Assembly: GCA_016794985.1 (NCBI GenBank)
Contig: JAEUIQ010000100.1
Location: 1-55,874 of the forward strand
Direction: 5' to 3'
From: Planctomycetaceae bacterium
GTDB lineage: Bacteria > Planctomycetota > Planctomycetia > Pirellulales > Pirellulaceae
Length of the DNA stretch: 55,874 nucleotides
Part shown: positions 8,230-16,949 of the stretch, in pieces
Layout: each line of letters opens with the position of its first letter
How positions within the stretch are numbered: position 1 is the first letter of the stretch
The notes under the pieces: model-generated
The model's database searches: none
Seen by the model: the letters and a program-made list of their open reading frames with translations, nothing else
What the model was told of the DNA's origin: nothing
Position numbers and translations under genes: made by a program

Positions 8230-8312
8230 GCCCGTCCCGTGAGGGACGAACGGTTGGTAGCTGACGCGCATAACAGCGTGCCCCGTCCCGTGAGGGACGA
8301 AATGTTGGTAGC
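8230..8312. repeat. Two copies of a dispersed hairpin repeat
   Basis: CCCGTCCCGTGAGGGACGAA followed by GGTTGGTAGC or TGTTGGTAGC appears at about 8231-8261 and 8282-8312. The core CGTCCC-GTGA-GGGACG is a six-pair stem with a GNRA-type loop. The copies lie in the intergenic stretch 8202-8500, which otherwise holds no gene I can support. It looks like a REP-type element. Confidence 0.7.
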
Positions 8313-8500
8313 CGTCTCCAGCGTAAGGTGAAGTCCCTCTCGTTGTAGGTGTTGTTTTGTCGCGTTCTAACAGGCCGGAGGTGTAGCGTCTGAGCTTGCA
8401 ATCATTACAGTCATACTTGCGATGCAAATGGGACGAGCCCGTTGCGTGCGTCGCTCGGAAGAAGCTTTTGGTGAAAACCATTCCGAATGACACGAGAACA

Positions 8501-10138
8501 CTACCTCGGCAACAACCGCAACGTTGCCCGGACGGGGCGGTGGTCCGAGGTTTGCGAGTCCGGGACGACCTCGGCATTCGAGACAGACCACTGGTTGACC
8601 GGACCCACGAAAATAAAATCGATCTCGGACTTGGGATGATCGGCTGGGTATGTGCCACGCTGGTCGCCAGGTTTCTCGGCACTGATTGCGAACTCACCGA
8701 ACAGTCTCCAAGTGGCAGAATCAGGTTCGTCATTGAAGTCACCTAACAAGATCCAAGGCAACTCGACCTGTTTTAAGTACGCGGCGACAACTTTCGCTTG
8801 TGCCAAGCGAAACGTATCATCCTTCACCCAATCGAAATGCACGTTAACGACCAACACCCGACGATTGTCCGGCAACGTCAACTCGGCCACCAGAGCCACG
8901 CGAGGCTCATTCCCTTCCGGCAAGCGCAACTCTTCGATTCGAGTCAGCGGATAGCGAGACAGCAGCCCGAGGCCATACCGTCCTCCGTCATAGTCCATAA
9001 ACGAACCAAATGCGGGATGATAGCCCAACTGTTGTCCCAGGAACTTGAGTTGATTGACCTGGCCACTGCGACGAACACCTAAATCCACTTCCTGCAATCC
9101 AATCACGTCAGCCGAAAGTGATTGCAAGCCGCGAGCGGTTCTTTCCAAGTCGGTGCGATTGTCCATGCCGTACCCGCGGCGAATGTTCCAGGTAGCGACT
9201 TGGATTTCTGTCGCTGCCGTGCTGGTATCGATCACCTCCAGGGTCGCCAGTACGGCGGCATGATCGGAAGGAAACAACGATGGGTGTTCGCGAATTCGCT
9301 GCGACTGGATAGCCCGTAGTTTCTGCGCCCGATAATAAATAAAGTCGATTCGCTCTTGTTCTTGTTCGGGAAAACGCGGGCTCCACGTGGCATCGACCGA
9401 GCGATCGACCACCGGTCGAGTTTCACGCCATGCATCTCTGAATTGCGCGGTGGCCATCAAGCGACTGGTCGGCCATTGAATCACCCGCCCATACTGTTCC
9501 ATGGCGACGGAATTCCAGTCCAAGTGCGACATGGAGTTGAAATCACCCGCGATCACCACTGGCACCTCACGATATTTGTCATCCGCCAGTCGTTCTTCGA
9601 TCGCGGCCAGAATCTTCTGCAAATCATTAGCGGAAGGTTTTGTCGCCTCGATCATCGCGGTGTCATCGGACTTGAGCCGAATTTGGGGCAGCCAGATATC
9701 TGCGCCGTAGGGCAGCCAAATGCAATAGAACGCGACAGGACCCATTTTCGGGACTTCGACCAATGCTCCGACACATTTGAATTCCTCGAACACCGATAAA
9801 TCTTCGAGCACGGGATAGCGACTCAAGATCGAAACATTCGTGCCGCGCGGGTGGAAGTGAAAACCCAGCTCGTTGGCGATCCACTCGCCCGAGCCATACG
9901 TCTCTTGCATCGCGACCAGATCCGCGCCGCTGCCGCGAATCAAGTCGACCACTCGTGCCGGCCCAACCTCTTTTCCATCTTCCTGGCCTCCATGCCAAAT
10001 ATTCCAAGTCATGACTTTGACTTGCGCACCGCTTGTGGCAACACTTTTCTGCTCTTGCGACTCGCCAGCAAAAGCTCCTAAAAGCCAGCCGCCAAGGAAA
10101 TACGCCCAGCAACAGAAATTTATTAGGTGGCTTCGCAT
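8501..10138 (-). CDS. Secreted protein with two endonuclease/exonuclease/phosphatase domains
   Basis: The 545-residue protein has a short hydrophobic signal segment (about 5-25). It contains two complete EEP (DNase I-like) domains in tandem. The first (about 40-300) shows MTWNIWHGG, AMQETYG, AGDFNSMSHLDW, RIDFIYY and SDHAAV; the second (about 310-545) shows ATWNIRRGYG, GLQEVD, LGDFNDEPDS, EIDFIFVG and TSDHRPV. Each set contains the Asn, Glu, Asp-x-Asn and Asp-His needed for metal-dependent phosphodiester or phosphomonoester cleavage. The substrate cannot be told; extracellular nuclease or phospholipid/phosphate-ester hydrolase are both possible. The ATG at 10138 is preferred over the GTG one codon upstream. 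It is divergent from the PHP-type protein gene. Confidence 0.9.
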   Translation of the reverse strand: MRSHLINFCCWAYFLGGWLLGAFAGESQEQKSVATSGAQVKVMTWNIWHGGQEDGKEVGPARVVDLIRGSGADLVAMQETYGSGEWIANELGFHFHPRGTNVSILSRYPVLEDLSVFEEFKCVGALVEVPKMGPVAFYCIWLPYGADIWLPQIRLKSDDTAMIEATKPSANDLQKILAAIEERLADDKYREVPVVIAGDFNSMSHLDWNSVAMEQYGRVIQWPTSRLMATAQFRDAWRETRPVVDRSVDATWSPRFPEQEQERIDFIYYRAQKLRAIQSQRIREHPSLFPSDHAAVLATLEVIDTSTAATEIQVATWNIRRGYGMDNRTDLERTARGLQSLSADVIGLQEVDLGVRRSGQVNQLKFLGQQLGYHPAFGSFMDYDGGRYGLGLLSRYPLTRIEELRLPEGNEPRVALVAELTLPDNRRVLVVNVHFDWVKDDTFRLAQAKVVAAYLKQVELPWILLGDFNDEPDSATWRLFGEFAISAEKPGDQRGTYPADHPKSEIDFIFVGPVNQWSVSNAEVVPDSQTSDHRPVRATLRLLPR

Positions 10139-10351
10139 CACGTCTACCCGAAATCATTGGGATCAAGGATCCTCCATAGCATCCCTTCTTCGAAGCCCAC
10201 GTGCAAGCAGTTGGCGATAAGACTTTTCCCTGCCGATCTCGTTCATCCAAGCCGTATACCGCGGACCGTTGACCAACATGTCAGCCGGTTATGGTATGAT
10301 GGCTCCAACAGCAGAGGGCCAATGGGACGTTGGAAGCCAGGGAGTGCGCCG

Positions 10352-13300
10352 ATGGGACATAAACAGCAGTCCAAAATGTTGGTTGATGGTGTTTGTGTTC
10401 AACCAAACACCAGCGTTACTCACCCGGCAATACTCAATTGGGCAATAGTCCATTGGGCAATAGTGAATTGGGCAATTGCCGGACTCTTGTTTTCAATTGG
10501 GCCGGCGTTTGGTGTTTCAAAATGCCTTGCCAGCGAACTGACCTTTGCGGTTGTCGATGCTCAAACACAACGGCCGTTGGCAGCGCGGGTGTATCTGAAC
10601 AACTTAAATGATGGGTCGCGCCACTTTGTGCGTTCGCTGAGTAACACCGACGCCGTGATTTACGAGAAGCAGAATTGGGCGAACAAAGATTCAATCGAAC
10701 ACCATACCAGTGTCCCTGCAGGCTCGTTCATCGCTGAAAATCTTCCCGCCGGCACCTATCAATTGACCATCAAACACGGTAAAGAATATTTTCCCGAGAC
10801 CAGAACAATTGCGTTGGGCGATAACGAAAATCGCTCGCCCGAAACCATTGCGCTCCGCCGCTGGGTCAATATGTCGGAGCTGGGTTGGTACAGCGGTGAA
10901 ACACACCTGCATCGATCGTTAAGCGAACTGCCGGTCGTCATGCAAGCCGAAGATCTCAACGTGGCCATGCCACTGACTTATTGGGAGACGCGCGCGTTTC
11001 ATGCTCCAACCAGCGGCAACAAAAGTCAAAGCGGGGAAATTCCCGACCGACTTCTGACCGTCGATCCGACACACGTCATTTGGCCTCGCAACACCGAATA
11101 CGAAATTTTCACGGTCAACGAACACCGCCACACGTTGGGCGCGCTCTTTGTGCTCAACCACAAATCCGAATTGGATCTCGGGGTGCCAAATTGGGGACCC
11201 GTTGCCGATCGAGCTCGGGCGGAAGGGGCTTTGATGGATATGGACAAGTTGGATTGGCCCTTCGGCATGACCTTGCCCCACACAACGGGTGCAACCCTCT
11301 ACGAATTGGCGAACAATCACCTGTGGCGAACCGAGTTCGGTTTGACTCAATGGAACACGATGGCTCCGGCGTTCATGCAACCACCACTGGGTGGCAGTAG
11401 CGGCGACGAACGCGATTGGTTGGCGTACACACTGGGCCAATACTACGTGTTGCTCAATGCAGGCTTTCAGTTGGTGCCGACGGCAGGAACGGCCAGCGGA
11501 GTGCATCCCGTCCCTGCCGGCTTTAGTCGCGTCTACGTCCACTTGGACCAAGCTTTCCATTACGAAGATTGGTTGGCTGGCCTGGAAGCCGGCCGAAGTT
11601 TTGTGACGACTGGGCCGATGGTCTTCGCGAAAGTGAATGATCAACTACCGGGTTTTAGGTTTGCCGAACCAGCCATGACCAACGGCAGTGTGAAGCTGTC
11701 AGGCCATGTATTAAGCGAACATCCGCTGGCGACACTGGAAGTGGTCCATAACGGGCGAGTCGTAACTTCGCTTCCAACGAAAGCGACAGCGACCGACTCG
11801 CAGGCTTGGCGCTGCGAGATCGAGGCGAACATCCCAATCCAGCACAGCGGTTGGCTGTGTATTCGTTGTACAGAAGATCGCCCCGATCAACGCTTGCGAT
11901 TCGCCCACACGGCTCCCTGGTATTTCCATATCGTTGATAAGCCTCTGCGTCCTACACGTCAGGAAAAAGAATACTTGGTCCAGCGAGTTACGGACGAAAT
12001 GGAACGCAGTCGCGCGGTACTGCCTGCAACTGCATTGACTGAATACAAGGCCGCGCTCGTGCGTTTTCAAAACATGGAAGTATCGGACGATCCGGTCGTA
12101 TTGCCTTCAGTGACTCGTGTGGATTCACAACCGCTATTGCTTTTGACCAATCGCTTGATGGAAGCATTGGAAACGATTGGTTCGCCCTTATCCGCCGAGG
12201 TTCGAGCGGAGTTGGCCGCCTTGACCGTGGATCAAGACGAAACGCAAGTCACGGCGACAATCCAGCGTCTACTGGATCCGCTGTGCATCGCCGCGGTGCA
12301 GATTGATGCGGACGGTTTGGTCAAAGCCACTGCCGGACAGTTGGTCACGGTCGAAGAACATGGTTGGCGCGCGATGTTGATCAAAGTGATCAATGAAGCC
12401 GGTTTGCAGACAACTCTTCGCTGCGAGAGCCCCAACGCCTTACCAATACCGCACGGACCGCAAGCCGACATCGCGAATCGCTGGCTGTCGCTCAGCATGC
12501 AGGATGGACGCCCTTTGGACGCGCGGCTCAGTGGCTTGGGGTTGGAATACCGAATCGTGCTTGTTTCATCCATTGCGCCGGGGACGCGAACTGCGAAGTT
12601 GGAATTCAATGCCGGCATTGCCGGTGCCAAAAATTCACCCGTGATTCGTCAATGGAAGTTCGATAAAGACGCTGACGACTGGGGGAATGCCAATGACTTG
12701 CAAATCGAAGTCCGAGAGCAAACGCTGCACCTTACCGCGACCGGCAGCGATCCGTATTTCTCGACTCCGATCATGGCGCGCGGCGGAAAGATGATCTTGC
12801 GATTCTGGGGACAGACGGATTCGAATGAAATGGGCCAAGTGTTTTGGTGGACGAATCAACTTCCACAACCCGATGGTCAACGGCAAGCCACGTTCCAATT
12901 GCACCCTGGCCAGACCCAAGAATACAAAGTCGAGTTCGCGGTCGAGGGCGACTTGGCTGGCGTGCGGATCGATCCGTTGCAAGGCCCAGGAGAGTTTCGC
13001 ATCGAGCGTATCAGCCTGGAGTACGCCGCAGATGAAAAAGGCACCTGGGCCAATACAAATGTAACGGTGGAAACCGTACCCGCCACAAAGGTTGAATTCC
13101 GAGTCACAGACGCCGATGGCTCGCCGTGCATGGGTTGCTTCGAGATTCGCGATAGTCAAGGCCGAGTTTACCCCGCGCAGCCCAAACGATTGGCGCCGGA
13201 TTTCTTCTTCCACACCCAAATCTATCGCGAGACCGGCGAGTCGATCATGTTGCCCCGCGGTACCTATACCGTAACTTGTTCGCACGGGCCGGAAAGCGTC

Positions 13301-14587
13301 CCAGAGGTCAAGACGATTCAGGTTGATGAGCAACCCGTCGTGATCGAATATCAAGTCCAGCGTTGGATCGATACCGCCAAGCTAGGTTACTGGAGCGGGG
13401 ATCACCATATTCACGCCGCCGGATGTTTGCATTATGAAAACCCAACGCAAGGCGTCCATCCGCCGGACATGCTACGGCACATCATGGGAGAAGATCTCAA
13501 GGTCGGCTGCTGTTTGACGTGGGGACCATGCTTCGACTACCAAAAACAATTTTTCACGGGCCGCCCCGATGATGTCAGCCGCTATCCGTATCTGCTGAGA
13601 TATGACGTCGAGGTCAGCGGGTTTGGTTCGCACGAATCCGGACACTTGAATCTATTAAAATTAAAGGAACAAATTCCGCTTGGTGGTGACTCGAAAAACC
13701 ACTGGCCCACATTGGGGCTGAACACGATGAAGTTCGCCAAGAAACAAGGTGCGGTCACCGGCACCGCCCATAGCGGAAATGGATTGGCCCAAGTGGTTGG
13801 CCGAGTCGCGGGAGTCGATGGTCCTCATAAGCTGCCGTGTTTCGATATCCCGGCCTTCAACGGGATAGGCGCCCACGAATTCATCATGCAGGTAACCCAT
13901 GAAGTGGACGGTCCCAACGGAGAAAAGGTGCCAGCCATTGACTTCATTGCTACGATGGACACGACTCGGGAACACGAATGGAACATCTGGTATCACGTGC
14001 TCAACTGTGGTATCCCGATTGTCGCCAGCGGCGAGACCGACTTTCCGTGCATTACCGGCGAACGAGTGGGATTGGGCCGCGTTTACGTCAACTTGCCCGG
14101 CATCTTGGACTACGACGAATGGGTGGAAGGCTTACGACGCGGCGAAAGTTACGTCAGCGACGGTTCGGCTCATTTGATGAACTTTGAACGACAAGCAGAC
14201 GGTTCATTCACGATTGACGTAGCAACCCGCAAACACGGCTTTCCGGAAGTCGAAGTCGAATTGATTGCCAATGGCTATCCCGTCGAAGTCCAAAAGGTCC
14301 GCGCGGACGGCGAGTTGCGTTCGTTGACGTTTCCGGCTCCAAATCTGGAACAGAGCAGTTGGTTGGCGGTCCGCATTTTCCCCTCCGCGCACACCAATCC
14401 AATTTGGGTCAAAGTGAAGGATAAGCCGGTGCGAGTCGCCACGAGTATCGAGTGGTGCCTTGCTTCCTTGGAGCAATGCTGGAAAGAGAAATCTCGCACT
14501 TACGCTCCAACCGAGTTTGAAGAAGCGAGAGCAGCATACGATCACGCTCGTCGCGTCTATCAAGGAATGTTAGATGAAATCGAATAG
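10352..14587 (+). CDS. Large secreted protein with two CehA/McbA-type (PHP-like) hydrolase halves
   Basis: The start chosen here, with GGGAG 8 nt upstream, gives 1411 residues; the frame is open back to 10127, but that would overlap the divergent gene. The N-terminus carries a signal segment built on a 15-bp repeat, then a carboxypeptidase-regulatory-like beta domain. The first PHP-like half begins near residue 187 with GETHLHRSL and has FVLNHKSE. A long linker of about 500 residues follows. The second half begins with GDHHIHAAGCLHYE (about residue 1014) and contains GTAHSGNG, SGETDFPCI and EGLRRGESYVSDG. HxH motifs and the 'G.sYv' block are typical of the CehA/McbA family of metal-dependent hydrolases. 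Probably periplasmic or exported; substrate unknown. Confidence 0.9.
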   Translation: MGHKQQSKMLVDGVCVQPNTSVTHPAILNWAIVHWAIVNWAIAGLLFSIGPAFGVSKCLASELTFAVVDAQTQRPLAARVYLNNLNDGSRHFVRSLSNTDAVIYEKQNWANKDSIEHHTSVPAGSFIAENLPAGTYQLTIKHGKEYFPETRTIALGDNENRSPETIALRRWVNMSELGWYSGETHLHRSLSELPVVMQAEDLNVAMPLTYWETRAFHAPTSGNKSQSGEIPDRLLTVDPTHVIWPRNTEYEIFTVNEHRHTLGALFVLNHKSELDLGVPNWGPVADRARAEGALMDMDKLDWPFGMTLPHTTGATLYELANNHLWRTEFGLTQWNTMAPAFMQPPLGGSSGDERDWLAYTLGQYYVLLNAGFQLVPTAGTASGVHPVPAGFSRVYVHLDQAFHYEDWLAGLEAGRSFVTTGPMVFAKVNDQLPGFRFAEPAMTNGSVKLSGHVLSEHPLATLEVVHNGRVVTSLPTKATATDSQAWRCEIEANIPIQHSGWLCIRCTEDRPDQRLRFAHTAPWYFHIVDKPLRPTRQEKEYLVQRVTDEMERSRAVLPATALTEYKAALVRFQNMEVSDDPVVLPSVTRVDSQPLLLLTNRLMEALETIGSPLSAEVRAELAALTVDQDETQVTATIQRLLDPLCIAAVQIDADGLVKATAGQLVTVEEHGWRAMLIKVINEAGLQTTLRCESPNALPIPHGPQADIANRWLSLSMQDGRPLDARLSGLGLEYRIVLVSSIAPGTRTAKLEFNAGIAGAKNSPVIRQWKFDKDADDWGNANDLQIEVREQTLHLTATGSDPYFSTPIMARGGKMILRFWGQTDSNEMGQVFWWTNQLPQPDGQRQATFQLHPGQTQEYKVEFAVEGDLAGVRIDPLQGPGEFRIERISLEYAADEKGTWANTNVTVETVPATKVEFRVTDADGSPCMGCFEIRDSQGRVYPAQPKRLAPDFFFHTQIYRETGESIMLPRGTYTVTCSHGPESVPEVKTIQVDEQPVVIEYQVQRWIDTAKLGYWSGDHHIHAAGCLHYENPTQGVHPPDMLRHIMGEDLKVGCCLTWGPCFDYQKQFFTGRPDDVSRYPYLLRYDVEVSGFGSHESGHLNLLKLKEQIPLGGDSKNHWPTLGLNTMKFAKKQGAVTGTAHSGNGLAQVVGRVAGVDGPHKLPCFDIPAFNGIGAHEFIMQVTHEVDGPNGEKVPAIDFIATMDTTREHEWNIWYHVLNCGIPIVASGETDFPCITGERVGLGRVYVNLPGILDYDEWVEGLRRGESYVSDGSAHLMNFERQADGSFTIDVATRKHGFPEVEVELIANGYPVEVQKVRADGELRSLTFPAPNLEQSSWLAVRIFPSAHTNPIWVKVKDKPVRVATSIEWCLASLEQCWKEKSRTYAPTEFEEARAAYDHARRVYQGMLDEIE
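10435..10479. repeat. 15-bp in-frame tandem repeat (3 copies) in the signal segment
   Basis: The units CAATTGGGCAATAGT, CCATTGGGCAATAGT and GAATTGGGCAATTGC encode (N/H)WAI(V/A) three times, immediately before the hydrophobic core AGLLFSIGPAFG. A perfect 9-bp hairpin (TGGTGTTTG/CAAACACCA, 10387-10412) lies just upstream within the same N-terminal coding part. Confidence 0.85.
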
Positions 14588-15122
14588 TTTGCGGCAGAAG
14601 CGGCCTGAACCTCGACTCCATCAGCGTTTGCTGGGGTTGCTTGTTGTGATGGTCATCGGCGTTTTGTTCGTCGCTGGCCGTAACGACTGCGGAACCATAC
14701 TGTTTGCGGCCGACGATGACCAAGCCAAACCCGAAGTCTTGATCTCCGTTTCGATCTCGCCAGAGGCTCGAGTCAAAGCCTCGGCGGAAGGAGCACCCCG
14801 AGTCCTGCAGCAAGCCAAGTGGACGGAGTTTACCGTGACGATTGAAAACACGGCCGGGATCACATCGCCGCTAGTGATCGAGTGCGAGCAACTAATGAAG
14901 CATGAATCCGACGTTTCACGAGCGCGTTGGCTGCGAATCGAATGGGAATCCGAGGAGCCGTTGACCGGCGCATTGCAGGAAACCCGTCGCTTGCGAATTT
15001 GGAGTCGGGATCATGGCATTCGATCCGCTGTCCTGAACTTCAACGCCGGCCAAGGCACGCAAGATCTGGGCTTTCGCAGCGATGTATTGCTGAGTTTTCA
15101 GGTCACTTCCGGTGTGAAGTAA
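14574..15122 (+). CDS. Hypothetical membrane-anchored or secreted protein
   Basis: The 182-residue protein has a positively charged N-terminus (RQKRPEPRLHQR), a hydrophobic helix (about 20-35: LLGLLVVMVIGVLFVAG) and a beta-rich exported part. The start overlaps the end of the PHP-type gene by 14 nt and has AAGGA 8 nt upstream inside that gene, so the two are translationally coupled. The C-terminal part looks like a small immunoglobulin-type beta domain (WTEFTVTIENTAGITSPLVI, GFRSDVLLSFQVTSG), but I do not recognise a named family. It may be an accessory of the large hydrolase; this rests only on gene overlap. Confidence 0.75.
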   Translation: MKSNSLRQKRPEPRLHQRLLGLLVVMVIGVLFVAGRNDCGTILFAADDDQAKPEVLISVSISPEARVKASAEGAPRVLQQAKWTEFTVTIENTAGITSPLVIECEQLMKHESDVSRARWLRIEWESEEPLTGALQETRRLRIWSRDHGIRSAVLNFNAGQGTQDLGFRSDVLLSFQVTSGVK

Positions 15123-15154
15123 TCATCAACCAGCGGTTGAATTGGGAACACTAT

Positions 15155-15547
15155 TCACTCGTTCGAGCGGGGATGCAGGTCCGAAAGAACGTATCGTTTC
15201 CATTGCAGCCCACCCTTACGCCCAAAATTAAGCAAATAACCGACTTCAACCCGCGAGATTCGCATGTAGTTAAACAGCTGAGCTTCGTGATCTGAATTCA
15301 GTTCAGAAACCGCTTTTAACTCGACGACCATGCCGCCAAACACGAACAAGTCGGGAACGTAGCGCTTTTCGAGTTGGTAGCCTTTGTACGACATCAGTAA
15401 ACCTGGCTTGGCTTGGAATGGTATCGCTCGCAAGCTCAACTCAACTTCCAAGCTCTGCTGATAAACCTCTTCAGCCATCCCGTAGCCCAATTGATTGTAA
15501 ACTTCAAAAGCAGCCCCCATAAGTTTGTACCCTTCTTCTTGAAACAT
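15155..15547 (-). CDS. GxxExxY family protein (PD-(D/E)XK nuclease-like)
   Basis: The 130-residue protein is the usual size for the family. The naming motif is present as GYGMAEEVY (residues 21-29). Downstream, RYVPDLFVFGGMVVELKAV (about 61-79) contains the PD...ExK pattern of the PD-(D/E)XK nuclease superfamily, and the family-typical NYMR and GYLLNFG blocks follow. Members are common in planctomycetes and Bacteroidetes, with no settled role. The start is supported by GGAG 7 nt upstream. The gene reads away from the 1.2-kb palindromic array that begins about 120 bp upstream of it. A functional link between the two is speculation. Confidence 0.9.
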   Translation of the reverse strand: MFQEEGYKLMGAAFEVYNQLGYGMAEEVYQQSLEVELSLRAIPFQAKPGLLMSYKGYQLEKRYVPDLFVFGGMVVELKAVSELNSDHEAQLFNYMRISRVEVGYLLNFGRKGGLQWKRYVLSDLHPRSNE

Positions 15548-15668
15548 CAGTCGTCTCCAGTATGTAAAAACAAAACAGTCGATTCGTGGTGGTCACAACG
15601 ATTGGATTAGTATAACCAATTTATGCGTGGTGTTTCACGGAGGCAGGAAGTGAAACACAAACCAGAAT

Positions 15669-16858
15669 TGATCAACACTAATTAAGACCAACGATCGGCG
15701 ATACCATCAAGCACTAGTTTAGATGGCCGTAGCCCACCGGACCAAGCAACATGAGCGCGAAGCGACCCGCAACGATTAGTGATGATTAGCGTTCCAATTC
15801 ACCGCACCCCACGCAGATGAGGGAACACTAATCAACGCTGATCAACACTAATCGATTCCATGCATCGGCAATACCATCAAGCACTCATTTAGACGGCCAC
15901 AGACCACCGAACCGAACAACATGACCGCGAAGCGACCCGCATCGATTAGTGATGATCAGTGATGATTAGCGTTCCAATACACAGCGCCCCAGGCAAATGT
16001 GGGAACACTAATCAACGCTGATCAACACGATTCGACTCCATGCATCGGCGATTCCATCAAGCACTCATTTAGATGGCCACAGACCACCGGACCAAGCAAC
16101 ATGAGCGCGAAGCGACCCGCATCGATTAGTGATGATTAGCGTTCCAATTCACCGCACCCCACGCAGATAAGGGAACACTAATCAACGCTGATCAACACTA
16201 ATCGACTCCATACATCGGCGATACCAACAAGCACTTTTTTAGATGGCCACAGACCACCGGACCAAGCAACATGAGCGCGAAGCGACCCGCATCGATTAGT
16301 GATGATTAGTGATGATTAGCGTTCCAATTCACTGCACCCCACGCAGATGTGGGAACACTAATCAACGCTGATCAACACTAATTAAGAACAAGCATCGGCG
16401 ATACCATCAAGCACTAGTTTAGATGGCCACAGACCACCGGACCGAACAACATGACCGCGAACCGACCCGCATCGATTAGTGATGATCAGTGTTGATTAGC
16501 GTTCCAATGCACAGCGCCCCAGGCAAATATGGGAACACTAATCAACACTGATCAACACTAATCGACTCCATACATCGGCGATACCAACAAGCACTAGTTT
16601 AGATGGCCACAGACCACCGGACCGAACAACATGACCGCGAAGCGACCGGCATCGATTAGTGATGATTAGTGCTGATTAGCGTTACAATTCACTGCGCCCC
16701 ACGCAAATGTGGGAACACTAATCAACGCTGATCAACACTAATCGACTCCATGCATCGGCGATTCCATCAAGCACTTTTTTAGATGGCCACAGACCACCGG
16801 ACCGAACAACATGACCGCGAAGCGACTGGCATCGATTAGTGATGATTAGCGTTCGAAT
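15669..16858. repeat. Seven-copy 170/180-bp palindrome-rich tandem array
   Basis: The word GATCAACACTA recurs at about 15670, 15840, 16020, 16190, 16370, 16550 and 16730, so the period is 170 or 180 bp. The 10-bp difference is an extra GATGATTAGT or GATGATCAGT. Each unit has a left arm (CACTAATCAACGCTGATCAACACTAATCG) and a right arm (CGATTAGTGATGATCAGTGATGATTAGCG). The arms are near-perfect reverse complements separated by a conserved ~85-nt stretch; a shorter ~28-nt stretch separates one unit's right arm from the next unit's left arm. Two sequence variants alternate: GACCAAGCAACATGAGCG (copies 1, 3, 4) and GACCGAACAACATGACCG (copies 2, 5, 6, 7). Copies are too uniform for CRISPR spacers, and no coding frame runs through the array. 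It fills most of the gap 15548-16949. Confidence 0.93.
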
Positions 16859-16949
16859 TCCTATCACTGCTCGGTTGAATCAGGGAGCGACGTTTTGCGG
16901 CTATGTCGAGAGAATCCAACGCAAGCTCACCTATCGGATTGATCGGTGG

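Noticed and set aside
12825..13064. Extra short genes within the PHP-type protein
   Set aside because: They are alternative frames of a clearly coding region.
15669..16858. CRISPR array
   Set aside because: Units are 170-180 bp and nearly identical over their full length, with no variable spacers and no cas genes nearby.
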